From: Eubacterium sp.
GTDB taxonomy: Bacteria; Bacillota; Clostridia; Lachnospirales; Lachnospiraceae
Direction of reading: 5' to 3'
Length of the DNA: 64,000 bases
Assembly (NCBI GenBank): GCA_017406925.1
Contig: JAFQXO010000011.1
Coordinates: forward strand, 1 to 64,000
Part shown: piece after piece, positions 57,301 to 64,000 of the stretch
Layout of the letters: every line of letters begins with the position of its first letter
Position numbering within the stretch: position 1 is the first letter of the stretch
Notes under the pieces: generated by a model
Databases searched by the model: none
Told to the model about the DNA's origin: nothing
What the model saw: the letters and a program-made list of their open reading frames with translations, nothing else
Program-made: the position numbers and the translations under genes

Positions 57301-60300
57301 ATAATCAGATCCGTGTTTCTGTTGTAAGATAATTGTTCCACCTGCTGATGCGCTGGTGTTATAACTTACTGTCAAACGAACCTTTGCGCCATTTTCAGTG
57401 TTACCAAATATAGCACTGTTCTTCTGTCCCACTCTGTGGAAGTAATAAATTTCAGGATTATCATCTTCTGGATTAGATGTTTTCTTTAATACCAAATCTG
57501 ATAGTGAACTTGTATGATCATAACGATAATATAAGTTACCCCAGAATGATGATACTCTTGCATTATTAGCTACATTGAGTACATCTTCTGCTGGGCTCTG
57601 TCCAACACTACCCATTCTCATCCAAACACCTGTGTTCGTTGTGCCATCAGAAAATACTGGGTCTGATTTCTCAGTTCCTACCTTAGAAACAATCTGAGTC
57701 TTGTATACAGTATTTGGTGAAATAGTGATTGTTCTACCATTATCATCTGTAGTACCATCTTGGAATTTATATTCAGTAGTTGAAATAGGTACTGTAACTG
57801 TATTAAGAATATTGTCTGAACTATCTAACAATGATACTTCATATTCTTCACCTGTCATCGTTACTGAAGGTGTCCAAGATGTGCTTACATATTTTCCACC
57901 TGCATTAGTTAAACCGATGCTAGAACCAACTCCAGCACCTAATACTTCTCTTGGAATCTCATCAAATGTAATGCTTGTAATCTTAATCTCTGTTCCTGCA
58001 TTAATTGATGCTAATTGAATCTGTGTATTATAAGCACTTGTATTTACACCGCTATCACTTACAAAGTCAATGGTTGCGTAATTTGGTCCAGATGTTACTG
58101 TATCATCTCCATTCTTACCATAACCCTGTTGATGAACTCTTAATGTTCCGCCAACATTATCTCCTGTTGCAGTATAATTAACGGTCATTCTGTATTTATG
58201 ACCGGATGTAGTATTTAATGAATACAATGCATTATTTGGTATTCTAATTGCATTCTGCCATGCTGCCGTAATCTCATGAGGAGTTGATGTTGTCTTAACT
58301 CTTAATGTATTAATTAGAGTTGTTGTTGTTCCTGAGTAGTACTCCAAATTTCCTGCATACTGATTAAAGATATCAGTACCGTCACTTCCTACTGATACCG
58401 CTCCAGCATCTCCCGCTGCTACTGGTACCCATGGATCTACTGTGAATGTGTCTGTTACTGCATCTGTTGTGAAGCCATTATATACTCCCTCAACCTTTGC
58501 AGTGTAAGTTGTTCCTCCAGTAAGTCCTGTGAATGTATAGCCTGCACTTGCCTGTGCTGCTGTTACTGTATATGGTCCAGCTACTGTCGTTGTTCCTGAT
58601 GAATCTAGTAATGTTACTTGATAGTCTTGTGGCAATCCTGCAGCTGCTGGTGCCCATGTTACTGTTAGACTATTTCCTCCAACTGAGGTTCCATATATAT
58701 CTGTTACCTCTCGTGGCATCTCTGTAAATGTATAGGAAATATTATCGATGATTGTTCCTTGTGCTACATTTGCTAATTGTATCTGTGTATTATTAGCACT
58801 TGTATTTAGACTTGCCTTACTTACAAAATCTATTGACACTGTATTTGTTCCACTTGCTACCGTGACATCGCTTCCTTGGTTATATCCATTCTGATACAAC
58901 CTAACATCTCCACCCGCTGCACTAGCATCAAATTGTACTGTCATTCTATATTTATGTTCATCTGTACATGACGAGTACGCTACGTCATTAGGTATTCTGA
59001 TAGCGTTTTGCCATCCTGCAGCTATTGGTTGTGGTGCGGAATTCTCTTTTAATCTAAGATTAGCAAGAGATGTAGTTGATCCTACATAGTAATACAAGTT
59101 GTTATTATATCGGTTATAAATATCTATTCCATCATTTCCTACTGCTACTGATGCGTAATCCGCACCAACTGGTACCCATGTTTGTGAAAGCGAGAACGAA
59201 ATATCGCTTATTATCGCATCCTGCTCAAATCCAGTTAAATGTAGTTCTGATATAGACGTTTGTTTTGATGCATCATAAGTTACTGTAGTGGTTATTGTAT
59301 TGGCAGTAGTTCCATCAGTGTGTGATGCTGCTGTTACAGGTGGCGAAACATACGAAGAATCTGGCTTATATTTCATACACATATAACCAGCTCCAGTAGT
59401 TTTATATGACAATGTTACCTGATACTCTGCTCCATCTACTAAGGCTACGCCACCATTATTTGCTGCATTAAAAATCACATCATTTCTAATGTCTAATTTA
59501 GCTCCTGCATGTTCTGCCGCTGCTTCTAAATCCGAAGAAGTCTGACTTACGATCTTAGCTTTAAAATTACTTAAATTAGTACTCTGATAGTACCAAGCAG
59601 GTTCTGCTGGTGTCGTTCCTGAAGTATATCCATAGAACAAATTACAATCCGTAAAACTCTTTGTGGAATTGTACGTCAAAGATTGCCATGTGTTTGGCGT
59701 GATTGTAATGGATTTAACCTTCGCTTTGACAATATTTTGTCCCAAAGTCACTTCAATATGGAAGCCACTCGCACTAGGTTTCACAGTCGTACTGCGGAAA
59801 GTATATTCTCCAGCCGTAGTATTAGCAGGTACTGACGCAGTAGATCCTATCTTTTTGCTACTGTCCAAATTTGCTGTTTGCGAATCTTTATAATGAACCA
59901 TCAGATTTGAAGCATTGCTTGATGTAGTTCCTTCCAGCACTACTTGAACTGTGTATAATAAATTAGAATTAATATTATACGTCGAAGTTAAATCATCCGT
60001 TGCAAAACGTGCTGGATTTCCATTGTTGTTATAAACTCGCTCATCAAATATTGCTCCAACATAATTATCTGCATCTTTATAATACGTATGTTCATTGCCC
60101 CATTTATTTTGTCTTACTAAATACTTCCACTTTCCACCTGATTCTGCACAAGTATGCCATTCATCATCTCCTGACTGATTTAGTGCACATTCATAATATC
60201 CATCTGCGCCTGTTGTTTCAGGCGCAACTGTTGTAGTCGTGGTTGGCGCTGCAGTTGATGTTGAGGTTGATGTTGATGTAGAAGTTGTAGTAGGGGTTGC

Positions 60301-60888
60301 TGGATAAACTTGATTTCCGCTTCCGTCTTCAACTATTGGTTGCATGAATTCTACTGGGTTACTGTGTCCCATGTTACCCATTCCAATAGTTATCGCTAGT
60401 TTTCCTGTTTCATCTGCTTTTTTAGTGCCCGTTAAAGTTTGTAGAGTTCCATTCAACGTTGTCGCACTAGTATTGAAATTAGGAAATACATTTCCATTCG
60501 TTGTTGCAGACTGAACAGACCATGAAACAGTATATGTGGCGTTAGCAGTTAATCCTGTAATGTTCTTTGTTATTTGCGCTCCCCAATCGTCCCAACCACC
60601 TTGTGTTTGTTGAACTTTTATGTGGTCAGAATTATCAGCATCTACGCCACCTATTAGTATTGTTGGACCACCAGAATATGCCTGTGCGTTCCATTGCCCA
60701 GCATAAATGGCGTATCCACCTAATGTGCTATTAACATCACCACTTGTCGAATCAAATGTCTGATCCATAGTAATGGTTGCTGCCTTTACCTCTGAATTGT
60801 CTTTTGGCGTAAAAGTAATGCCACTAACCGTAAAGATTATGGCCATTGCTACCGCCAAAAAGCGTTTAAAATTCTTTTTCCCTTTCAT
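54385..60888 (-). CDS. Giant secreted multidomain surface protein (2167 aa)
   Basis: Signal peptide about 1-36. A CBM4/9-like domain at about 38-195; Thr/Ser linker 198-227 (TSTSTST, APTTTTT); beta-rich modules at 228-400 and 401-570. Three related jelly-roll repeats lie at about 571-728, 820-983 and 1088-1252 (WVPV, GWQNAIRIPN, HKYRMTV, NTQIQLA), separated by Fn3 domains (VTWAPAAAGLPQDYQVTLLD). More beta modules run to 1650. A CARDB-like domain lies at about 1650-1780 (IKMTIKNVGTGKVIAS). The module shared with the 723-residue protein lies at about 1790-2000, then a tail of unknown fold. No catalytic domain, sortase, dockerin or S-layer motif. Glycan binding or adhesion is inferred. GGAGG precedes the ATG. 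Confidence 0.75.
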   Translation of the reverse strand: MKGKKNFKRFLAVAMAIIFTVSGITFTPKDNSEVKAATITMDQTFDSTSGDVNSTLGGYAIYAGQWNAQAYSGGPTILIGGVDADNSDHIKVQQTQGGWDDWGAQITKNITGLTANATYTVSWSVQSATTNGNVFPNFNTSATTLNGTLQTLTGTKKADETGKLAITIGMGNMGHSNPVEFMQPIVEDGSGNQVYPATPTTTSTSTSTSTSTAAPTTTTTVAPETTGADGYYECALNQSGDDEWHTCAESGGKWKYLVRQNKWGNEHTYYKDADNYVGAIFDERVYNNNGNPARFATDDLTSTYNINSNLLYTVQVVLEGTTSSNASNLMVHYKDSQTANLDSSKKIGSTASVPANTTAGEYTFRSTTVKPSASGFHIEVTLGQNIVKAKVKSITITPNTWQSLTYNSTKSFTDCNLFYGYTSGTTPAEPAWYYQSTNLSNFKAKIVSQTSSDLEAAAEHAGAKLDIRNDVIFNAANNGGVALVDGAEYQVTLSYKTTGAGYMCMKYKPDSSYVSPPVTAASHTDGTTANTITTTVTYDASKQTSISELHLTGFEQDAIISDISFSLSQTWVPVGADYASVAVGNDGIDIYNRYNNNLYYYVGSTTSLANLRLKENSAPQPIAAGWQNAIRIPNDVAYSSCTDEHKYRMTVQFDASAAGGDVRLYQNGYNQGSDVTVASGTNTVSIDFVSKASLNTSANNTQIQLANVAQGTIIDNISYTFTEMPREVTDIYGTSVGGNSLTVTWAPAAAGLPQDYQVTLLDSSGTTTVAGPYTVTAAQASAGYTFTGLTGGTTYTAKVEGVYNGFTTDAVTDTFTVDPWVPVAAGDAGAVSVGSDGTDIFNQYAGNLEYYSGTTTTLINTLRVKTTSTPHEITAAWQNAIRIPNNALYSLNTTSGHKYRMTVNYTATGDNVGGTLRVHQQGYGKNGDDTVTSGPNYATIDFVSDSGVNTSAYNTQIQLASINAGTEIKITSITFDEIPREVLGAGVGSSIGLTNAGGKYVSTSWTPSVTMTGEEYEVSLLDSSDNILNTVTVPISTTEYKFQDGTTDDNGRTITISPNTVYKTQIVSKVGTEKSDPVFSDGTTNTGVWMRMGSVGQSPAEDVLNVANNARVSSFWGNLYYRYDHTSSLSDLVLKKTSNPEDDNPEIYYFHRVGQKNSAIFGNTENGAKVRLTVSYNTSASAGGTIILQQKHGSDYTNTKHTVVPNMTGANKDSFYVDFDYYTADANEYTDLVLGELTANSEISGIEFSVTVLEHWTAGTADGGWHDVGDYGYHLPADQAGYYSTDTSANFALKVNWLNWTEWTGQWGQFFVGTNEKTVYPGSVYSYDISFHRTVPVTNPTDNQNRVYLHILYDNGTDAELAYDTCDANGKVSFEGEVTIPDDATTARLYWICQWPSGNERLSVDSDGTHYTFDEVWRAVDQTQEVRDGKYEFIDKDGGAMQYKPSQTSGTGSCDVRVQDGFTDPWVPYLKTNFAEGDYGVNFVEGNEYVATITFDSNVAITTDGNKGIRFSDYNSGEPNSIALTGNEFEITFIYKDGYDITAGLGWLGESNVVLSNFNVSVRNGAPTMPLTNNGTDVVADWSGMSGVSGATKLVYVSFGEQKIIDVTGQSSYTFPSPFYPDNDTEVELYDRYTSSSDHGTKLTRATALADFQIIDARVDGIAHANTNNIIKMTIKNVGTGKVIASDENQKFIYLTARQGTWKNYKYLCPDPLQPIPRDAVVLDPNEVFDDQTTPANKTPNIDAWRVEQEGVYTIKCQINETKIIREKDYTNNSFTFTKEVSTQLADDTAVLGFQLNSNKNPGGPSEFNPSYRTVCRANKQVVVKEGDYAYDEEGNRLDVPVGTYTAQANNFEYGFVFALHDKAGLTSKNEDELMTFAGAQDNEYIKTLKANNQVDITEWTTKEGSTYNKDNSFFFALTLKDLFYTTDQYETVYTFRSYLKFTVGGTDYIVYPKDVYSTSLYDIAEDLYKNKKMPSSEGHDYLYDNVLNIVSMKHNAKSIGQTMMRKLNAHGQMPSSSSPNYRYANNVYQDMTFYALCSDPEGKTGGQYDAMVYLYADNIKRVKKNGEGDTYEISGEPASDEQVIQSAYTYNGYTYTHDREFRSIRLDKAGGYNSFLTALNASKENSSTNYESVNDWIYGEVPHDTGYYKKVEYSWDSNLDKDYGTE

Positions 60889-61173
60889 GTGTTTTTTTCC
60901 TCCGTTCGTGTAAAAAATATGCCGTTACATTCTAAAAAATAGAATTACAAAACTAACCCTTTGTTACTGAAAACATTCGGGTTTTATATATGTCAAAAAT
61001 CAGCACATCTAAAGATGCGCACACTATTCTATCACTATACTATCGATAAAATCGAAAGGTGTCAATACCTATTAATTTTAGGTGCTCATTTTTTATCACA
61101 ATTCTTTCATTTTTTATTTTTTGTACTTTTTTCTATTGTCCTTTTATACTGGTTATTTTTTTGTTTTTCTAGT
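60889..61173. other. Upstream region of the giant surface gene
   Basis: No gene seen. On the minus strand a TTGACA (60991-60996) stands without a good -10 at the right distance. Just upstream of it is a near-palindrome GCACATCT-AA-AGATGCGC (61003-61020), a possible operator. The far part is T-rich and featureless. Confidence 0.4.
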
Positions 61174-61206
61174 AAAAAAATTGAGGTTTCGTTACGAAAC
61201 CTCAAT
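61174..61206 (-). terminator. Terminator after glyQS
   Basis: Perfect 13-base arms ATTGAGGTTTCGT / ACGAAACCTCAAT around one base, followed by seven T residues on the minus side, 35 bases past the stop. Confidence 0.85.
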
Positions 61207-61240
61207 CTATTTCTACTATTTAATAACCCTTTGCTACCAT

Positions 61241-62638
61241 TTAATAAGCCATTTTTTCTTCGAAATAATCTTTCAAATCTTCTATTTTAATACGTTCCTG
61301 TTCCATGGAATCTCTATCGCGAACCGTTACTGCACCATCTTCCTCTGAGTCGAAGTCATATGTTACACAATATGGTGTTCCTATCTCATCCTGTCTACGA
61401 TAACGCTTTCCGATATTGCCACGATCGTCGTACTCACAATTATAGTATTTGCTTAGTTCTTCGAATACTTTCGTAGCATTATCATTCAACTTCTTAGAAA
61501 GTGGCAAGACACCTATTTTTACTGGCGCTATAGCTGGATGGAAATGTAAAACTGTTCTCATATCTGGCTTTTCTTCTGTTCCGATGTTTTCTTCATCATA
61601 TGCTGCACACAAGAATGCCAATGTTACACGATCTGCACCGAGCGATGGCTCGATTACATATGGAACATATCTCTCGCCTTTTTCGTCATCGAAATATGAC
61701 AAATCTTCTTTCGATGTCTCGATATGTTGTGTGAGGTCATAGTCTGTACGATCTGCTATACCCCAAAGTTCTCCCCAGCCAAATGGAAACTTGAACTCTA
61801 TATCTGTAGTAGCTTTCGAGTAGAATGAAAGTTCTTCTTTGTCATGATCTCTCAACCGCATCTCTTCTTCTTTGATGCCGAGTTCCATCAACCAATCACG
61901 ACAGAATCCCCTCCAGTACTCGAACCACTCTAAATCTGTATCTGGTTCACAGAAGAACTCTAGCTCCATCTGTTCAAACTCACGAGTCCTGAATGTGAAG
62001 TTACCAGGTGTTATCTCGTTTCTGAATGACTTTCCTATCTGGCCGATACCAAACGGAATCTTCTTTCTTGATGTACGTTGTACATTCTTAAAGTTTACGA
62101 AGATACCCTGTGCTGTCTCAGGTCTTAAGTAAATAGTATCTGCTGCTTCTTCTGTAACACCCTGGAATGTCTTGAACATTAGGTTAAATGCACGGATGTC
62201 TGTATAATTGTGCTCGCCACACTTAGGGCATTTGATATCGTTTTCTTCTATATAAGAAGCCATTTCTTCGAGCGTCCAACCATCGATAGCTTTTTCTGGT
62301 TCTATCCCTTGCTCTTGCATATACTCTTCGATGATTTGGTCTGCTCTAAAACGTGAATGGCATTCTTTACAATCCATTAGTGGATCTGAGAAACTTCCCA
62401 GGTGTCCTGATGCTACCCAAGTCTGTGGATTCATTAGTATCGCACAGTCTACTCCTACATTGTAAGGGTTTTCTTGGATGAACTTTTTCCACCAAGCCTG
62501 CTTTACATTATTCTTGAGTTCCACTCCGAAATTTCCGTAGTCCCATGTATTGGCGAGGCCACCATAAATCTCTGAACCTGGGTATATAAATCCTCTGCTC
62601 TTTGAGAGTGCTACTATTTTTTCCATTGTTAATTCCAT
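61241..62638 (-). CDS. glyQS: Glycyl-tRNA synthetase (single-chain, alpha2 type)
   Basis: Class IIa synthetase of 465 residues. [18 protein letters not shown] at the N-terminus, zinc-type Cys motifs ([17 protein letters not shown]), motif 2 ([26 protein letters not shown]) and motif 3 ([10 protein letters not shown]). The C-terminal anticodon-binding domain ends the protein. The single-chain dimeric form, rather than glyQ plus glyS, is common in many Gram-positives. The window's tRNA-Gly is its substrate. Starts 15 bases after the lipoprotein stop, so likely co-transcribed. Confidence 0.94.
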   Translation of the reverse strand: MELTMEKIVALSKSRGFIYPGSEIYGGLANTWDYGNFGVELKNNVKQAWWKKFIQENPYNVGVDCAILMNPQTWVASGHLGSFSDPLMDCKECHSRFRADQIIEEYMQEQGIEPEKAIDGWTLEEMASYIEENDIKCPKCGEHNYTDIRAFNLMFKTFQGVTEEAADTIYLRPETAQGIFVNFKNVQRTSRKKIPFGIGQIGKSFRNEITPGNFTFRTREFEQMELEFFCEPDTDLEWFEYWRGFCRDWLMELGIKEEEMRLRDHDKEELSFYSKATTDIEFKFPFGWGELWGIADRTDYDLTQHIETSKEDLSYFDDEKGERYVPYVIEPSLGADRVTLAFLCAAYDEENIGTEEKPDMRTVLHFHPAIAPVKIGVLPLSKKLNDNATKVFEELSKYYNCEYDDRGNIGKRYRRQDEIGTPYCVTYDFDSEEDGAVTVRDRDSMEQERIKIEDLKDYFEEKMAY

Positions 62639-62653
62639 GTCGTCTACCTATCC

Positions 62654-63304
62654 TTAATCTTCTTCTATATTATATACGACGTAACTCTTCTTATTCTTTT
62701 TCGCATCCGTCGTGACTACTCCGTCTTCATTCATAGTACAATTGTCGGAGACATATAGGATGTCGCCGTCGACCTGCACTTGATATGCGCCCTTTACGAT
62801 GAGAATCTTCTTGTTAAGTTTCTTGATGAACTTAGCTTTCACCGTATCACGAGAGAGCGTGTGATCCTCAGCGTCGACCTTCTTGAACTTACCCTTGATT
62901 TTCGCATTCTCGTTCTCGGAAATAGGCCCAATGTAGAAGTTCTTATCGCCGAGATTGTTGTATGTAAGCATGTATGCCAAAAAATCATAGACCGTAATGA
63001 AGTCTATGGTGCATGTCGCCACCTCATCTTTCACATCAAAGTCATCCAGTTCTGCAGCGTCTGCCACTGAAGCTGTTGACTCATTAAAATCTGCGATTTC
63101 CTTTTCTATGTTATTTTTTAGTTGGTCTTCATTGTAATACTTCTCTTTGAATGTTTCACAAGCGCCATATGTGATAGTACCATCATCCTTGATGTATATG
63201 GCGTTCTGACCAGGCTCCATTTCTATGTCTCCCAGGGAGTTCCCGCACCCCACAAGACCTAGCGCCATAGCAAGTATCAACAATGTTGCTATCAGCTTTT
63301 TCAT
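62654..63304 (-). CDS. Lipoprotein of unknown function
   Basis: 216 residues. Lipoprotein signal with lipobox LVGC (Cys about 20), then an alpha/beta body (GTITYGACETFKEKYYNEDQ; VATCTIDFITVYDFLAYML; YQVQVDGDILYVSDNC) with an acidic, Lys-rich end. No family recognised. It lies upstream of glyQS with a 15-base gap. SD AGGAGA. Confidence 0.65.
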   Translation of the reverse strand: MKKLIATLLILAMALGLVGCGNSLGDIEMEPGQNAIYIKDDGTITYGACETFKEKYYNEDQLKNNIEKEIADFNESTASVADAAELDDFDVKDEVATCTIDFITVYDFLAYMLTYNNLGDKNFYIGPISENENAKIKGKFKKVDAEDHTLSRDTVKAKFIKKLNKKILIVKGAYQVQVDGDILYVSDNCTMNEDGVVTTDAKKNKKSYVVYNIEED

Positions 63305-63389
63305 CGTGTATCTCCTCGTTTGTTCACTTGTTTTATTTTATCGGAAAGAAGAGGGGTTTTCAACCAGTCTTACTCAAATCTTTAAAAAC

Positions 63390-63421
63390 AAAAAAATTAG
63401 AGCCACATCATCCGACGTGGC
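63390..63421 (-). terminator. Terminator after the Abi-family gene
   Basis: Minus-strand hairpin GCCACGTC-GGAT-GATGTGGC (one G-U pair), followed by a T-rich run. Confidence 0.7.
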
Positions 63422-63469
63422 CCATATAAAACAAAACTAATTGTTTTTCTATGTGTCTAAATTGTACTA

Positions 63470-64000
63470 TTACCTAGTCCAGTTGTCAATAACCTTGTCA
63501 ATAAAATTAAAGGTTGATAGAATCATTTTGTTATTATCATAGTAATCTATATTCTTCATCATCCTTTCGCTAAACTCAAATAACAATTTATAACCCTTTT
63601 CCTTTACCCCTTCACTTGTAACAATAATATTATGAGTGTAAATCAATGTTGCAATCTGTTGAATTCTGGAATTACTCATTTTCTTAACCCTTGTTTGCTT
63701 TGAAAAATCTCCAATTTCAGATAACTTTTTCATAACTTCATCCCTCGGAGAATAAAGAGCTATGTTAGGTCTTAAATTATTTAATATACAACTACTATGA
63801 GCTGAAGCATTTCTTATATCCTTGCAAGTTTTTAGCAAAAAATGTTTATTTATCATTCTTTTTGAAGAATATCTTTCTGCACAGAACTTATAAAACGAAA
63901 CAAGTCTTCCAAATGGAATTAATTCAAGAAATACCCAAACCGGAAATGTATTATTATATTTTTCAAATAATTCTCCACAATACGGATTATACTTATTTCT
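63470..64000 (-). CDS. Abi_2 (AbiD/AbiF-type) abortive infection protein, C-terminal part
   Basis: The open frame continues to the right edge without a start needed inside the window; 176 residues are seen. Upstream of the first internal Met the frame reads FPVWVFLELIPFGRLVSFYK, a hallmark of the Abi_2 family, followed by CKDIRNASAHSSCILNNLRP, matching the family's conserved RNxxAH motif. Abi_2 proteins stop phage growth by killing or arresting the infected cell; the RNxxAH motif resembles HEPN RNases. The N-terminal half is off the window, so intactness cannot be judged. It has its own terminator. Confidence 0.75.
   Translation of the reverse strand, partial: RNKYNPYCGELFEKYNNTFPVWVFLELIPFGRLVSFYKFCAERYSSKRMINKHFLLKTCKDIRNASAHSSCILNNLRPNIALYSPRDEVMKKLSEIGDFSKQTRVKKMSNSRIQQIATLIYTHNIIVTSEGVKEKGYKLLFEFSERMMKNIDYYDNNKMILSTFNFIDKVIDNWTR

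Noticed and set aside
60961..61290. 109-codon plus frame upstream of glyQS
   Set aside because: Low-complexity hydrophobic frame on T-rich intergenic DNA, overlapping the glyQS end and its terminator.

Overview
The window looks like chromosomal DNA of a low-GC Gram-positive anaerobe of the class Clostridia, most likely the family Lachnospiraceae. Supporting signs are AGGAGG-type ribosome sites, many sortase-free secreted proteins with lysine-rich tails, pyruvate phosphate dikinase, a single-chain GlyRS, a LytG-like glucosaminidase, an LTA-synthase-like protein, a SleB-like hydrolase and a LemA/DUF2207 pair. The family placement is inference. Almost all genes lie on the minus strand. The plus-strand genes are 9632, 23174, 32605, 34706 and 43613.

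Region by region: 1-6.0 kb carries topoisomerase IV-type parE-parC followed by a glucosaminidase cut by the left edge, with a promoter upstream of parE. 6.1-10.5 kb has trpS, a PepSY-like lipoprotein, a GH13 homologue that has lost its catalytic triad, and an alpha/beta hydrolase. 10.5-23.1 kb is a long minus-strand run: SecB-like protein, P-loop kinase, gltX, lemA, DUF2207, UvrD/PcrA-type helicase, DUF1292, SH3 protein, folC, folE, folP, folBK and pheA. 23.2-30.3 kb has an LTA-synthase-like protein, a secreted protein, an MMPL exporter and its heptad-repeat partner. 30.4-37.3 kb has mnmA, nadA, SleB-like, PAP2, DUF218 and small exported proteins, then tRNA-Gly beside a GC-rich dyad element. 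37.4-43.4 kb has a GH81 beta-1,3-glucanase, a HAD phosphatase, an AEC transporter and nfo. 43.6-51.7 kb has a GNAT enzyme, lepB, rpoD, a CDF transporter, a small membrane protein, a HAD phosphatase and ppdK. 51.9-60.9 kb is a surface-protein locus made of a 2167-residue multidomain protein, a 54-residue peptide and a 723-residue protein. 61.2-64 kb has glyQS, a lipoprotein and an Abi_2-family abortive-infection gene cut by the right edge.

Most of the content is housekeeping: translation, folate and phenylalanine synthesis, DNA topology and repair, and envelope assembly. The least explained parts are (i) the 51.9-60.9 kb surface locus, whose two large proteins share a module I cannot name and flank a tiny peptide; (ii) about two dozen very short perfect hairpins with GNA/TNC triloops scattered through coding and non-coding DNA; (iii) a primary sigma factor carrying a histone-H1-like lysine/alanine/threonine segment; and (iv) the GH13 protein that appears catalytically dead.
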